A stretch of 64,000 nucleotides of DNA, from contig MU863880.1 in NCBI GenBank assembly GCA_033296885.1, positions 62,001-126,000 of the forward strand. The letters are read 5' to 3'. Of the stretch, positions 33,267-42,949 are shown in pieces (position 1 is the stretch's first letter; the number at the start of each line of letters is the position of its first letter). This DNA comes from Triangularia verruculosa. Taxonomy: Eukaryota > Ascomycota > Sordariomycetes > Sordariales > Podosporaceae. Below the pieces are notes generated by a model. That model had not been told where the DNA came from, ran no database searches, and saw only the letters and a program-made list of their open reading frames with translations. Position numbers and translations under genes: made by a program.

Positions 33267-34237
33267 CGCAGAAGGCGAGCCTGTATTCCATTGACAACCA
33301 GTCAGTCGGGTCTGAGGTAGGTAGGCCCATTCTGCTTTTAACCGTCACCCCTCATTGCGGCTCTCAAGGTCTGTGTTGATTCGTTCCGCTGTTGCTGTAA
33401 AGGTTAGACTGATGGTGTGGGTGGCGGCCATGCATCAATGTCATATGGAAGTGATGGAATGCATCCAGTACAGTGTGCAGGTCACCACACAGGACGGTTG
33501 GCCAGCCAAGGAGCTGTGGGAGCCTGCTAATATAGTAGGGAATGGTCAGAAGACTACCTGGTACAGCATGTAGGTACGTCGAGGTCCCCGAAGAGGGATA
33601 CCTCAGGTAGGTAGGTAGGAAGCTGGTTGGCTATGAAAGTCGCCGACACGGAACAGGTCTGCAGAGTGGCTGCAGTAGGGCTTCTAAGTCAGACTACCTG
33701 TATTATTAGATAACCGCCAGAGGCGGAGTCGGGAATGCCTCTAGGCAGAAGGAAGCCTTGAGACTGTGGAAGGCCTAGAGGGTCTCCTAAGAATAAATAG
33801 GGCCTTAGTTTCCCAGCCAGATTGTAAGGACGGGAACTAAGGACATTCGAGGCCATTGGTACGGTACCTAGTCAATTATTAAATTAATTTTGTACGCATT
33901 GTTCTAAGCCACTACCTATATGGTAGTCCCTTGTCACAATTACGCCTATCTGCAATGCCATCTAATATGAAACATCTGATAAGCGAGTGACGAGAATAAG
34001 CGCGTGACCACCACCAAATTGGATATCTTTGCGCAAGAAAGACACTGTCTTCGAGACAGTGCGAAGAAGATGGCTGTGTGGCATGATTTACGGTCTTTAA
34101 TTGGCTGATCAATTGACTCTGACCTGTGCCACACAGCTTACCTAATCATCATTCCTGCCAGTTGCGCGAAACGCGTCGTGGATACCAAGGTTCCACCGAC
34201 TCAAGTCCCAGGCTCCACCGGCAAAACAACATCCACC
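33267..34237. promoter_or_regulatory. Divergent spacer between synthetase-like and ASCH-like genes
   Basis: 971 bases without a gene. It contains AGGTAGGTAGGTAGG (about 33606-33620), a hairpin of CCTTAGTTTCCC/GGGAACTAAGG (33803-33842), the 7-bp stem CACTGTC/GACAGTG (about 34043-34061), and a perfect 11-bp inverted repeat at 34073-34137. This density of dyads is higher than in the core spacers. Confidence 0.45.
34073..34137. repeat. Perfect 11-bp inverted repeat upstream of ASCH-like gene
   Basis: Arms GCTGTGTGGCA (34073-34083) and TGCCACACAGC (34127-34137) are exact reverse complements, 43 bases apart. The ATG of the ASCH-like gene is 100 bases downstream. It could act as an operator, an RNA stem in the leader, or the ends of a tiny element. 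Confidence 0.75.
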
Positions 34238-34768
34238 ATGGCGCCCGAAGTTTGCAAGAGTGACATCGTCATTGCCATCCACCCCAGACACGTTGCAAAT
34301 ATTGTCAGCCGTGTCAAGAACCACGAATTCCGCAAGTACCTTCTTCCGGCCGAGGTGCGCCGGCTCTGGATCTACGAGACAAGCCCTGCATCGTCGGTCA
34401 AATATGTGGCCACCATCAGTGCTGGGAAGCGGCCGGGCGGGATCCGCGACCCAAATGGCCTTCGGAATGATGAGTTTGACGAAGGCCGATTAGAACATCT
34501 TGTCAAATACGCCTATGAGATTCTCCGGCTCGAGGCCCTCGCAGTCCCCATTTCCTTGAGCGACCTGAAGGAGAACGGCTGGCTGAACGGGCCACCGCAG
34601 AAGTACTGCTACGTCAAGCAGTCCATGCGCCAGGCGTTGAACATGGCACAGACGAATCTGCTGTTTGATTCTCGCATGACGGCGTTGGCGGATGGTTCGA
34701 GGAGTTCAGACGGGCAACCCGATGCCGAGCCAGAACGCGATCAGTCACGTTCCCAGGGAGAGCAATGA
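34238..34768 (+). CDS. ASCH/PUA-like RNA-binding-fold protein
   Basis: Intronless, 176 aa. The start ATG 34238 sits in a good context (ACCATGGC); the upstream open frame has only a GTG. The N-terminal part DIVIAIHPRHVANIVSRVKNHEFRKYLL followed by VRRLWIYETSP and VKYVATISAG has the order of an ASCH domain: an I-x-P-x-H/Y start, K-x-x-E-F-R-K, then WIYET-P and a beta strand. ASCH domains are PUA-like beta barrels that bind RNA and in some bacteria hydrolyse modified nucleosides. The helical C-terminal half (about 90-140) contains a variant cap, and the last 25 residues are hydrophilic. Its neighbour is the synthetase-like gene, which suggests a joint RNA- or nucleotide-related role (inference). 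Confidence 0.65.
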   Translation: MAPEVCKSDIVIAIHPRHVANIVSRVKNHEFRKYLLPAEVRRLWIYETSPASSVKYVATISAGKRPGGIRDPNGLRNDEFDEGRLEHLVKYAYEILRLEALAVPISLSDLKENGWLNGPPQKYCYVKQSMRQALNMAQTNLLFDSRMTALADGSRSSDGQPDAEPERDQSRSQGEQ

Positions 34769-35624
34769 ATTTCTCAGGGAAAAGGGCCAAGTCTCCAGGG
34801 GAAGGAGAGGCCGCCACAGACTCCTGCTCGCCGTCAAACTCGGACTTTTGCAGGCGTTAAAAAGAGGAAAAGTTCCCCAGTAATCGATAGCACGAGGCAA
34901 GGATCGTTGCACAGCTGGCTTGAGAAGCACACCACAATACCGCCATCCTAATCTAACGCCCAAGTGCAGTCATGTCCAGAGCCGCCCCATATTAGGTCAG
35001 TTCCGAGCTCACGTCAATCTCATCCTTGCTATGGAAGCACTAAATTTCATCTTCGTAGTGAAAATAATATTCAGTTACCGAAAATGATTAGGTACCTTAC
35101 CCTCGATAGGCAGAGACGATATCAAACCTAATATAGCCATAATTACACAGTTATCAAAGACAATTTTTTATTCACTAATCCCTACCTGAGAAAACTCACA
35201 GTGAAACCTCCTCAAAGAAGGATACAGATACCTATTATTCCTATTGCCTGCCCCTGATCATCATGCTCCACATTTGCCAGAGGCCGACACACCTGTACAG
35301 TTTTGGTGTGTCCTCCAGTGACGGCTTTAGATGATGCTGACTCCAAGCTCTAGCAAGACAATCGGGGCAAACTGAGTCAATCTACCAGCCAACAAAGGCA
35401 TGGATCACTGCTCGATAGTAAGCTGTACTAGCCAGTGATCCTATTTACTCATAGACTTGATGACATCCCCCACCGACACCTCAAACACTGAGTCATACCT
35501 TTCAGTTTCTACCTATCACTCATTATATTATGAATGGGCTGTTTACACAATAAATGCTGCCCTGCATCTTCACTGTTTTTCTTCCCCGATTATTTTTCTG
35601 TACCCTCTACTCAGCCAACCACAG
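34769..35624. other. Spacer upstream of CxxC protein B
   Basis: 856 bases, AT-rich, no gene recognised. An in-frame upstream ATG at 35460 would add 55 residues to protein B, but these lack similarity to the paralogues. Confidence 0.4.
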
Positions 35625-36170
35625 ATGTCGACACCATATTCATCTGAGCTCCCCGAAGCCGTCTTCCATCGAGAGAAAGCGCTCTGGAATTTTGGGAGCC
35701 AATGCTCTATTTGCCAACTGCTAAACTTCCAACGACCCGAACAATACCGCCGACCCGGAGGTCAACATCACGAGTGTCGCAAATGCGAGGAGGCCCGCAA
35801 GTTTATTACTGAAAAAAGGCACCATATGGAGGTTCTGTTCAAATTATACAAAATCTCTGAGATCTTCACCTGGGATGAGTTTACAGCGTATATCAACCGA
35901 ACCATCACTACAAGAGCAGCCAGCATTCCCGGCCAAAATATTACCCCTGATATTTATCCCGGGCCGCATGACCTCCCAGCTTTTTCAAGAACTTGGTATG
36001 GGAGGAGGACTCCGAGCCAAATTCAATTGTCCAATCTGGCTAGGCCGAATTGCCAGTTGAGGGATATTGATGCGGTGTATGAAGAGGCGATGCTTCGCAA
36101 AGCTGTGTTCAGGCAGGTGGGTTGCCACATTTCGGATTATGGCATGATCCACGATGGATTTGTTGGATGA
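35625..36170 (+). CDS. CxxC/ISEvF family protein B, unknown function
   Basis: Intronless, 181 aa from ATG 35625, which aligns with the paralogue starts. REKALWNFGSQCSIC (CSIC about 26-29) is followed by CRKC (about 50-53), a probable four-Cys zinc site with a longer loop than in A and C. Then come ISEIFTWDEFTAYINRTI (about 78-95) and, near the end, YEEAMLRKAVFRQVG and ISDYGMIHDG (about 152-178). The same blocks occur in order in protein C 0.5 kb downstream and, in part, in protein A at 20.8 kb. No signal peptide or membrane segment. I know no named domain with this layout. Charged, compact, probably cytosolic or nuclear. Confidence 0.7.
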   Translation: MSTPYSSELPEAVFHREKALWNFGSQCSICQLLNFQRPEQYRRPGGQHHECRKCEEARKFITEKRHHMEVLFKLYKISEIFTWDEFTAYINRTITTRAASIPGQNITPDIYPGPHDLPAFSRTWYGRRTPSQIQLSNLARPNCQLRDIDAVYEEAMLRKAVFRQVGCHISDYGMIHDGFVG

Positions 36171-36664
36171 AAAAAAACTTGGGTTTTAGTCAGTCCCTGG
36201 ATAGGCACCTACCTTAATCAAAAACTGCCAACATGAAGCTTGGAAAGAGATCAGTGTAGGTAAGCACTGGCGATAATAATGCTAGCTCTGCGATAACTTT
36301 GAAAACCGAGTGAATCCAGGAGCACGCAAACCCCATCGTCGAGCAGCGCCATTCTGACTGCTTGCTGAAAACACTGAACGACTTTTTGTTTTTAAGCTCT
36401 TTCTTGCTACCTATCCCTGCTGAAAGACCTCTGATTGATGTTTGTCTGAAAACTGTCGGTGAGTTTGCATATTGACAATGAGCCAACGCCCAGGTTAAAC
36501 TAGAAAGCATGCCTTGTCCAGGTCTGAGCTCCCAAATAGCATTCTGTCATACCTATACTCGCCTACTCCCCACCACAGAAAACCCGTCCTTACACACAGC
36601 CATACATCTCATCTCTCTTCAACTCTTCACCCAGGCCCCATCAACACAAAACCACCAACAAACC
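36171..36664. other. Spacer between paralogues B and C
   Basis: 494 bases. Includes a CACCTACCTTAA word. No gene. The in-frame extension of protein C up to 36509 starts with TTG and has no similarity to the family. Confidence 0.4.
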
Positions 36665-37240
36665 ATGACCCGACCGCCCTTCCCACCAGCCTACAAATCG
36701 GTCCCCGAATACACCTCCACCTACACTACCAACCCCTTCCAACCACCCCCCTTCATCTCCCTCACCGCCGAACTAAACTACCTCCGCCACCTCGTCACCC
36801 AAAACTTCCTCAACCAATGCATCATCTGCCCTTACCTCGCCTACCTCCCCATCGAACCCAAAGCCGCCTGCCCTTTATGTCTCAACATGGTCAAATTCAT
36901 GACCTCCTCCCCTCACTCCCTCGACAGCCTGAGGAAACTAGCTCGGATCTCCGAGGTCTTCCACTGGGAGGAATTCGTTTGCTTGCTGAATGATGCGATA
37001 ATTGAGAGGGTGTCTGACACGCTGGGGATTGGACCGGAGAAGGACGTTGTTTATTTATCGAGGCATTTCAGGAGGATGATGTGGCCGAAGACGGAGGAGC
37101 AGATGGTGATGACGGAGCAGGGGAAGGCGTGGTTTTTGGAGGGGGATGTGGGGGTGGTGTATGAGAAGGCGATGCTGAGGAGGGGGGTTTTTGGGCGGTT
37201 GGGGTTGAGTATTGGGGAGTATGAGATTATTCATGGCTGA
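36665..37240 (+). CDS. CxxC/ISEvF family protein C, unknown function
   Basis: Intronless, 191 aa from ATG 36665 in a CAACCATGACC context. The order of blocks is that of protein B: LRHLVTQNFLNQCIIC (CIIC about 51-54), CPLC (about 69-72), ISEVFHWEEF (about 94-103), LNDAIIERV, and finally YEKAMLRRGVFGRLGLSIGEYEIIHG. The first 45 residues are Pro/Thr/Tyr-rich. Third positions shift from C-rich to G-rich along the gene, as in protein A, which hints at a common origin. B and C lie head to tail, as expected for a tandem duplication that has since diverged. Function unknown. Confidence 0.75.
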   Translation: MTRPPFPPAYKSVPEYTSTYTTNPFQPPPFISLTAELNYLRHLVTQNFLNQCIICPYLAYLPIEPKAACPLCLNMVKFMTSSPHSLDSLRKLARISEVFHWEEFVCLLNDAIIERVSDTLGIGPEKDVVYLSRHFRRMMWPKTEEQMVMTEQGKAWFLEGDVGVVYEKAMLRRGVFGRLGLSIGEYEIIHG

Positions 37241-37879
37241 AAGGGGGGAGATTTGCTGGTGGTGGATGTTGCGCTGTTTGGGATGGTTCTAGGCTGAGGA
37301 TACAGGGAGGATCCGTCGACTTGGGTAGAATAAAGGGTGTTACCGCGTTGAATACACATACCTTGATACATATGTGGCTAAGGCCTGAGCTGCCGGGAAA
37401 CCTTTCGTTTCTCCATGAAATCGTCGCAATTACCTCTATTTGAATGTCCAATATCCAAGACGTAGACCCTCTTGTTCCTGTTGCTTTCGGCATGTAGCGA
37501 GATTTCTCTACATGTCAACCGAGGGACTGGGCTGGACGTCGAATACCCGTGGTGCGCCTGGCGCGCCTCCGGGCGGAGCTCGGTGCTCCCCCGGCACGGG
37601 GCGCACGCCTTCGAATTCATTCCAAAATCTGCTCGCTCCTTCCGCCACTTGCCTCGACACCAGGTGTTGCCTAAAGGGCTTATCGTACTAGACTTGCTTA
37701 GGCAGGTACCTACCCAGACACTTCCACCTCCTTCAACTCTGCAAGGCCTTCCAAACCACCACGAGCACCCATAGCCACCCCTTAGGTTCCTCTCCGCCAT
37801 CCCTCCAAAGGTGTGCGTCTTCGGTCACCACAAGCAAACCATCATCCCAATTCCCTGCATCACGAAACATTCCGACGAC
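37241..37879. other. Spacer with a GC-rich patch
   Basis: 639 bases. A sharply GC-rich patch lies at about 37548-37612 within a balanced region. An antisense ORF of 140 codons (37378-37800) crosses it but shows no family features, so it is not called. Confidence 0.35.
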
Positions 37880-38185
37880 ATGGCTCTCGATTCTGAAGCC
37901 GAGGACGACCGTGAAACTGCCATCGCCAATTTCAAGTCACTGTGTATGACTTGCGTGGCCATCAGCCTTCTCCCTGCTCGCAACCCGCACTGCCAGCGCC
38001 GCAAAATCATGGAGAAATGGGCCCGGCAGGGGTTCCATACTACAGACTATATACTTGCGGGATCTGGCCCTGGAACGCTTAGACCTGGCGAGTGGGACTC
38101 AATCTATTCACTTCAGATATCTTGGAGTGGAGAAGCCTGGAAGTCAGAGCACCCAAGTTTTCTTTTCATCAGGGAGCAGGCTTAG
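37880..38185 (+). CDS. Short CxxC family-like protein D, possibly truncated
   Basis: 101-aa ORF from ATG 37880. RETAIANFKSLCMTC (CMTC about 21-24) matches the R-x5-NF-x3-C-x2-C block of proteins A, B and C. About 14 residues later only a single Cys (NPHCQRRKIMEKW) is left where the others have CxxC. The ISEvF and AMLRk blocks are not found, and the remainder (about 45-101) is unlike the family. This may be a decayed copy, a spliced gene whose second exon I cannot see, or chance similarity. The position directly after B and C favours a family relation. Confidence 0.45.
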   Translation: MALDSEAEDDRETAIANFKSLCMTCVAISLLPARNPHCQRRKIMEKWARQGFHTTDYILAGSGPGTLRPGEWDSIYSLQISWSGEAWKSEHPSFLFIREQA

Positions 38186-39297
38186 CCGCTCTTCTTTGAC
38201 CAAGAGAGAAGGAAATTCAGACGAGGAGCAGCACGTTCACCTGTTGCTCACGGAAATGGAGATAACAAAGAGGAGTTAAGTACGTAAGGTAGTCCCGTAG
38301 AGTAGATGGAGCAGAGTCTAGGATTTCTGGTTGCCCCTAAAGGCCGGAAGCAATTCGGACGATTGTTATCACAACAATAAGCCGCCTAAGATGACACCTT
38401 GCGATGTGTGCTTGCTCTTGTTCTATTTGGGAAAAAGTCCATGTGTGACTCCTCTCACAGCCGACCAAGTGGAGCGGTTTATGGACAAACTTCGGATCGC
38501 CCTAATAGGGTGTTGTTAAATCCTATCAGCAAAGTAAGCAATCTGTTGTTGAAGACTCAGGGAGTAATAGGAGCTGGTATTTGGGGCCTAGGTAGTCATG
38601 GAACAACAAGTCTAGGCCCACAACTCCTCTACAGAACATAGCCAATGCTCCCACAGCTATCAGGAAGAGTATATTTTAACAACCGTGACTAGGCATGGGA
38701 CTAGGATCCAGTGTGTAAGCAAGGAGAAGTCGCGATAACTGTTGCTCATATATACCTAGTAAGGTAGTCAGTTACTAAGGTACCCAGGGATTTGAGAGCG
38801 ATCTTATCTAAGGAAGTCTTCACTTGTGATGATTATCTAAGGTATTATAGACTTATCTAGGTAACCTGTCTTATCACCAACCTGTTGAAGAGCATCCGCC
38901 CAGACTCTATGACGGGAGCCTTTACTCAAGAGTATTCGTATCATGAGCATGATCGACATTCAAACCAGATTCTCAGCTGATCCAGCACATGCTCTGAGTG
39001 TGAGCATGACAGTCATCTTCCAAGTAGCTCGCTGTCAGGAGTGAATATCGTGAATACCTATTGGAAGGTAAACTATGCTCTCTGGAACAGTCCCACAAAT
39101 CTCCAATGCTCCAGCCGGTCTCAAAAACCTATATAATAATCGGTTCTTTCACTATCTAATTCCTCATTCTGCTTACAAGCTACCACTAGCAGAAGCCTCT
39201 GGCAACGAGCCCTGTCAGCATCTTCTCGGCCTTGACCTCAGTCATTGCCTCGTCTCTCTCAGTCACTCAAGCCACCTTCGAGACGAAGATCACTTAG
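38186..39297. other. Spacer with small hairpins and a possible fifth CxxC fragment
   Basis: 1.1 kb. A 43-codon stretch from ATG 38391 reads CDVC, then a Cys 9 residues later, then VERFMDKL. This is weakly like the family's zinc block and may be a relic (fragment E). A perfect 8-bp inverted repeat GGGCCTAG/CTAGGCCC lies at 38584-38619. AGGTAC and CTAAGGTA words recur. A possible TATA (about 39130) precedes the thaumatin-like gene. Confidence 0.35.
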
Positions 39298-40026
39298 GCC
39301 CCTGCCGTCACCCGGGTTGCTGTCACGGATATCCCCTGGGGCACAGCCCTCGGCGGTGCCTTGGACCCTCATCCCAAGATCGACCCCGATTCACCAGTCA
39401 CCGGCCTCACCGCACCCCCCAACTGGAAGATCCGCGTCACCAACAAGGCCGGCGTCTCACTGACAACCCTTCACGTCAAAAACGCCCCCAAGTCCACTGG
39501 GCTCCCTGATCTCCCGGATCCCATTGGCGGCATCCCCCCTCCCGGCAACATGGCCCCTGAGAGCGTGTTCGAATATGCCGTACCTACCGGATGGTCCGGT
39601 CGCATCGCCTTTGCCGAAGCTGGAAAACTCATCGTTGGAGACGAATCGCTCATCGAGGCCTCATTCGAAGTCCAGGTGGACGAAAAGAATGTTCCTATCG
39701 TCAACTACGCTCTTGGGGATATCGATGTTTCTTATGTTGATGGGTACACGTTCCCGATCATGTGCTCCTGCGCGGCTGATAATCGATTCCTGTCTGGTTG
39801 CGACAGCCCGAAGCTCTGGGGACAGTCTATTGCTTGCCCGGACAAGAACCCCCATGGTGCTTGCAGAAACCCGCACCGCGATAAGGATCAAGGACAGGTT
39901 ACCTACGCTCATGAGTGGTTCAAGGGCTGCCAGGGGAGAGCTTATACCTTCCCTAAGGACGACAAGGCCAACTCGAACGGCCAATGTCAGTCTGGTACTG
40001 TCAACTGCCAGATTCTTCCCAAATAG
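39298..40026 (+). pseudogene. Thaumatin-like secreted protein, 5' end damaged or unresolved
   Basis: About 242 codons of open frame. The C-terminal half matches thaumatin-like proteins: DIDVSYVDGYTFPIMCSC, then a Cys-rich stretch (GCDSPKLWG, ACRNPH, WFKGCQGRAYTFP) ending in CQSGTVNCQILPK. Thaumatin-like proteins of fungi are small secreted, disulfide-bonded glucan-interacting proteins. Upstream in the same frame (39211-39294) lies a convincing signal-peptide-like stretch, SIFSALTSVIASSLSVTQA, but it has no ATG and is separated from the body by TAG at 39295. The TAG could be CAG changed by a C-to-T mutation. Alternatively ACTTAG is a 3' splice site and the true first exon is further upstream. 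I favour decay. Confidence 0.55.
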
Positions 40027-40532
40027 GCGGGAGGGACTTGGAAAGAAAGGGACATCTTTTGTGGTTTGGGGTTAAGAGGTCACGGTGGTACCTTGGAGAT
40101 GGGGATTCAAATGGACAATCCTATAGCCTCTATCATTCAGGTCAAATAAAACCATGCGCCTTTAACACTGTTGTTTTGTTCCTCCTTGGTGTATCAAAGC
40201 TGATATATTTGTTTTGGATATCACTACCTTGCACATTTGTTTTTGCTCCGCGGGTATTCATTCACATTTTCAAAGACTTTGGAGATTCAGTGCGCTGCGC
40301 TAGTGCTTTGGGCGACCTTGCTAAATAGGGGTAAGTAAACAAAGGGACTCGCCCCACAGCTGTAGGTTTCTGTGACTTTCCCCGTTCTCTTGTCAGTTAT
40401 TGTCATTTTGTAGCTTTAGGTTTGTATTCAAGAAGCTATCTACAATACAAACACCTCACACGCCACTCTTCCTCGTCATGAAATATTCAAGAAACCGTCT
40501 GGGTTTGATTTCAACATCGGGTAACGTCTACC
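40027..40532. other. Convergent 3' ends
   Basis: 506 bases, no gene seen. Confidence 0.35.
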
Positions 40533-42949
40533 TTAATCATCATCAGAGGGAGCAAAGTCGGATGACTGGCGCCGTCCGCTCACTACAGGTCCCCTAGGTG
40601 CTTCGAAGATACTGAATGAGCTATCTGAGTCATCATCGTCATCTTTGTTGGATATGCCGACCTTGTCCGCCAGAGTCAACGAGGAGAATAGCCCCTGATT
40701 GCTGGCTAACATCTCATCCTCAATCGTCCCACTCCTAGCCCTCGTCAGAGCGCTGCTGCCATATATGTCAAAATCGCTGTCCGAGTCTGATTTGAGAGCT
40801 GCTTCCTCATTCCCTCTCTCATCATCATCAGTGTCTGTGGGTAGAAAGTCGTCTTCTGCACCCAAGGGCTGAGCACCACTGTGCCCAGAAATGGCATCAG
40901 GTGTGGGGGGCGGGAACTCAGCAGATGACGGGGTCTTCCTTCGTGGGCTTTTTAGGGGCATCTTACGGCTCCGCGAGGCTGAGCTCGGCACACGAATAAG
41001 GACATTATTAGTGTTGTCTCTTTTGTTTTCTGAAGTTCCAACGGCGTCCTGAAAGAATAGATTGTTGAAGCCCGCATCAGGCCGAACTGAGGTCACGAGC
41101 ACCTTGATGAGTTTGTCTTCGACCGTGCCTGGAGATGCAAGATGGGACAGTTGGCGCAACAATGTCCTGAAGTCATCCGATTTGGCAACGTGATCGATGC
41201 CTTCTACCACGATATAAATGACAGGAAACGGGACCAGGCGTAGGCATTCGACGAATATCCTCCATGATAGATCCAGGCTTGGCTTCGCTGCCAGGAAGAT
41301 CTCGCTGCTGAAGAGCTCGGGGTCGCCCTGGGAGAGGATAGAAGGAAACCGCTGAAGGAGGTTGAATTCGAGCGTCTGAATCAATGATCGGGGCTGTGGT
41401 TCGTTGTTGGAGAGACTGCCAAAATAGTATAGCGTACCGAAGCTGTTCGCAGAGGCGGCACGGATGACGTTGATGGCAAAATCAGTTGTCCAGCTACGCC
41501 GGTGAAGGGTCTGGTAACCATCTATCCACAGAAGGCCCGATATCTCTGACTGCATCCATGCACGGAAAGCTTTGCGATGGATCATATTGACGCCTTCGTT
41601 GAGCTGGATTTCCGGTAAAATGTCCATTTGTGTTTGGGCTTTCTGCAGACTTTGTTCGAACGGTAGAAGCTCCAGAAAGAATTCCTTGCATACATCTAGT
41701 TCTGGAGAACGGAATAGCGATCTGTCGACGGACCTTGAGCCTGGAGCGTATGTCAGTGAAAAATCAGATAATTGCACGGAAAAGAAAGGGGAATCCACCT
41801 TCTATAGCCCGCAACTGCCTTTCTTTTCTAACGCGATCTTGTTGTATAACTCCTGTAGGATTGTTAGTTGCAATTTTACACGAATTTGAAATCAAAACTG
41901 GGGGTGCCGAGTAGCTTCGCACCTTCTAGGAGTTCCAACACGCGATCCTGAGATTTCTTGAATGAAACCCATTCGCTCTGGGCTTGCATTTGCCACTTGA
42001 AACCACTTATCATCCACTGCATCTCAGCTTGTTCCTTCAAGAGCGCATAGTTCTCCTCGATCTTGTCGAGAATTGGTCCTAGTCGAGTGTTGAATGGCAC
42101 TGCCACTGTTTTCATGGTCCTGACTGAAGACAAAAATAGTTAGCGCCGGCTTTCTTGTCTTACGTTTAGACTTTCAAGTCACTTACCCAGCCAACTGTTC
42201 CCAAGCCAGCGCAGAGAGACTTCAAGGAACTCGGCAATAGCTGCGTAGACGGCGCTCGTGGCATCAACAATGTTATCAGTGGGGAAAAATCGCATCAACA
42301 ACCCTATGAGCTGGAGTTTGCTTCCGATTTGTGCCAGATTAGATGCAACGCTCTCTTGAATTTTCTGATATTCGATAGGGATCATGAGGAAGAGTTTCAC
42401 CGTCCCCCAGGCCAGGCTCACCCACTCAGGATGGTGTTGGGCCAGAGTGTCCATGACTTGGCCATAGTGCAATGTCGTCCTGCAAAACTGCTGTAGTCCA
42501 TCTTTGATCTTGACTTTGATGTCTGCTTGGCCGACTGCTCCCTGATCTGTCGGTAACACGGAAACGGCTTGTTTGGTCTCAGCAAGCTTCTGAATCTCTT
42601 CAAGGCAGACTCCCTGCTTTTCAACAAGATGCCATCTGCCTTTTGATGCGTGAGCGTTGTACTCGTCAACTGCCTTCATGAGGCCTGTAAATCCCTGCTT
42701 GACAGTGCTCTGGCCGGATATCTGCAGGGCCCATGTCCCCTTGGCGATATCTGCGGTTGGGACATCGTCGGTGGACTGCTCCACCAGCGGATTCTCGGTC
42801 TCTTCCGAAATTTCCCTTAGACGCTGTATCAACTGGTCTTCCTGGGTGGACTGAGGTACTTTAGGCCTAGATCGAAACAAGAGACGGCGAATGGTCCTGT
42901 CTTTTAGTGTTGACTTTGGTGTCATTCCTGAGACGTCGGCTATATCCAT
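40533..42949 (-). CDS. STAND-like protein: DUF7708-type N-domain plus degenerate NACHT-like domain
   Basis: Four exons, 42187-42949, 41923-42123, 41799-41852 and 40533-41740, with three phase-consistent introns of 63, 70 and 58 bp, all with CTAAC/CTGAC branch points; 741 aa. The N-terminal domain (about 140-260) with HHPEWVSLAWGTVKLFLMIP and later SAVYAAIAEFLEVSLRWLG fits the helical domain (DUF7708 type) found at the front of fungal NACHT/STAND receptors. A helical linker follows. The NTPase-like region (about 390-560) keeps the strand order, but the P-loop is replaced (SGLLWIDGYQTLHRR). The Walker B acidic pair is altered (VIYIVVEGIDHV). VLVTSVRPD resembles the sensor strand. No repeat domain follows; the C-terminus is an acidic Ser/Asp tail ending in DDD. 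Probably a non-hydrolysing STAND relative. Confidence 0.72.

Noticed and set aside
34178..34237. N-terminal extension of the ASCH-like protein
   Set aside because: Begins with GTG; the ATG at 34238 has a good context and starts just before the domain.
37378..37800. 140-codon ORF on the - strand
   Set aside because: No recognisable features and it crosses a GC-rich non-coding patch.
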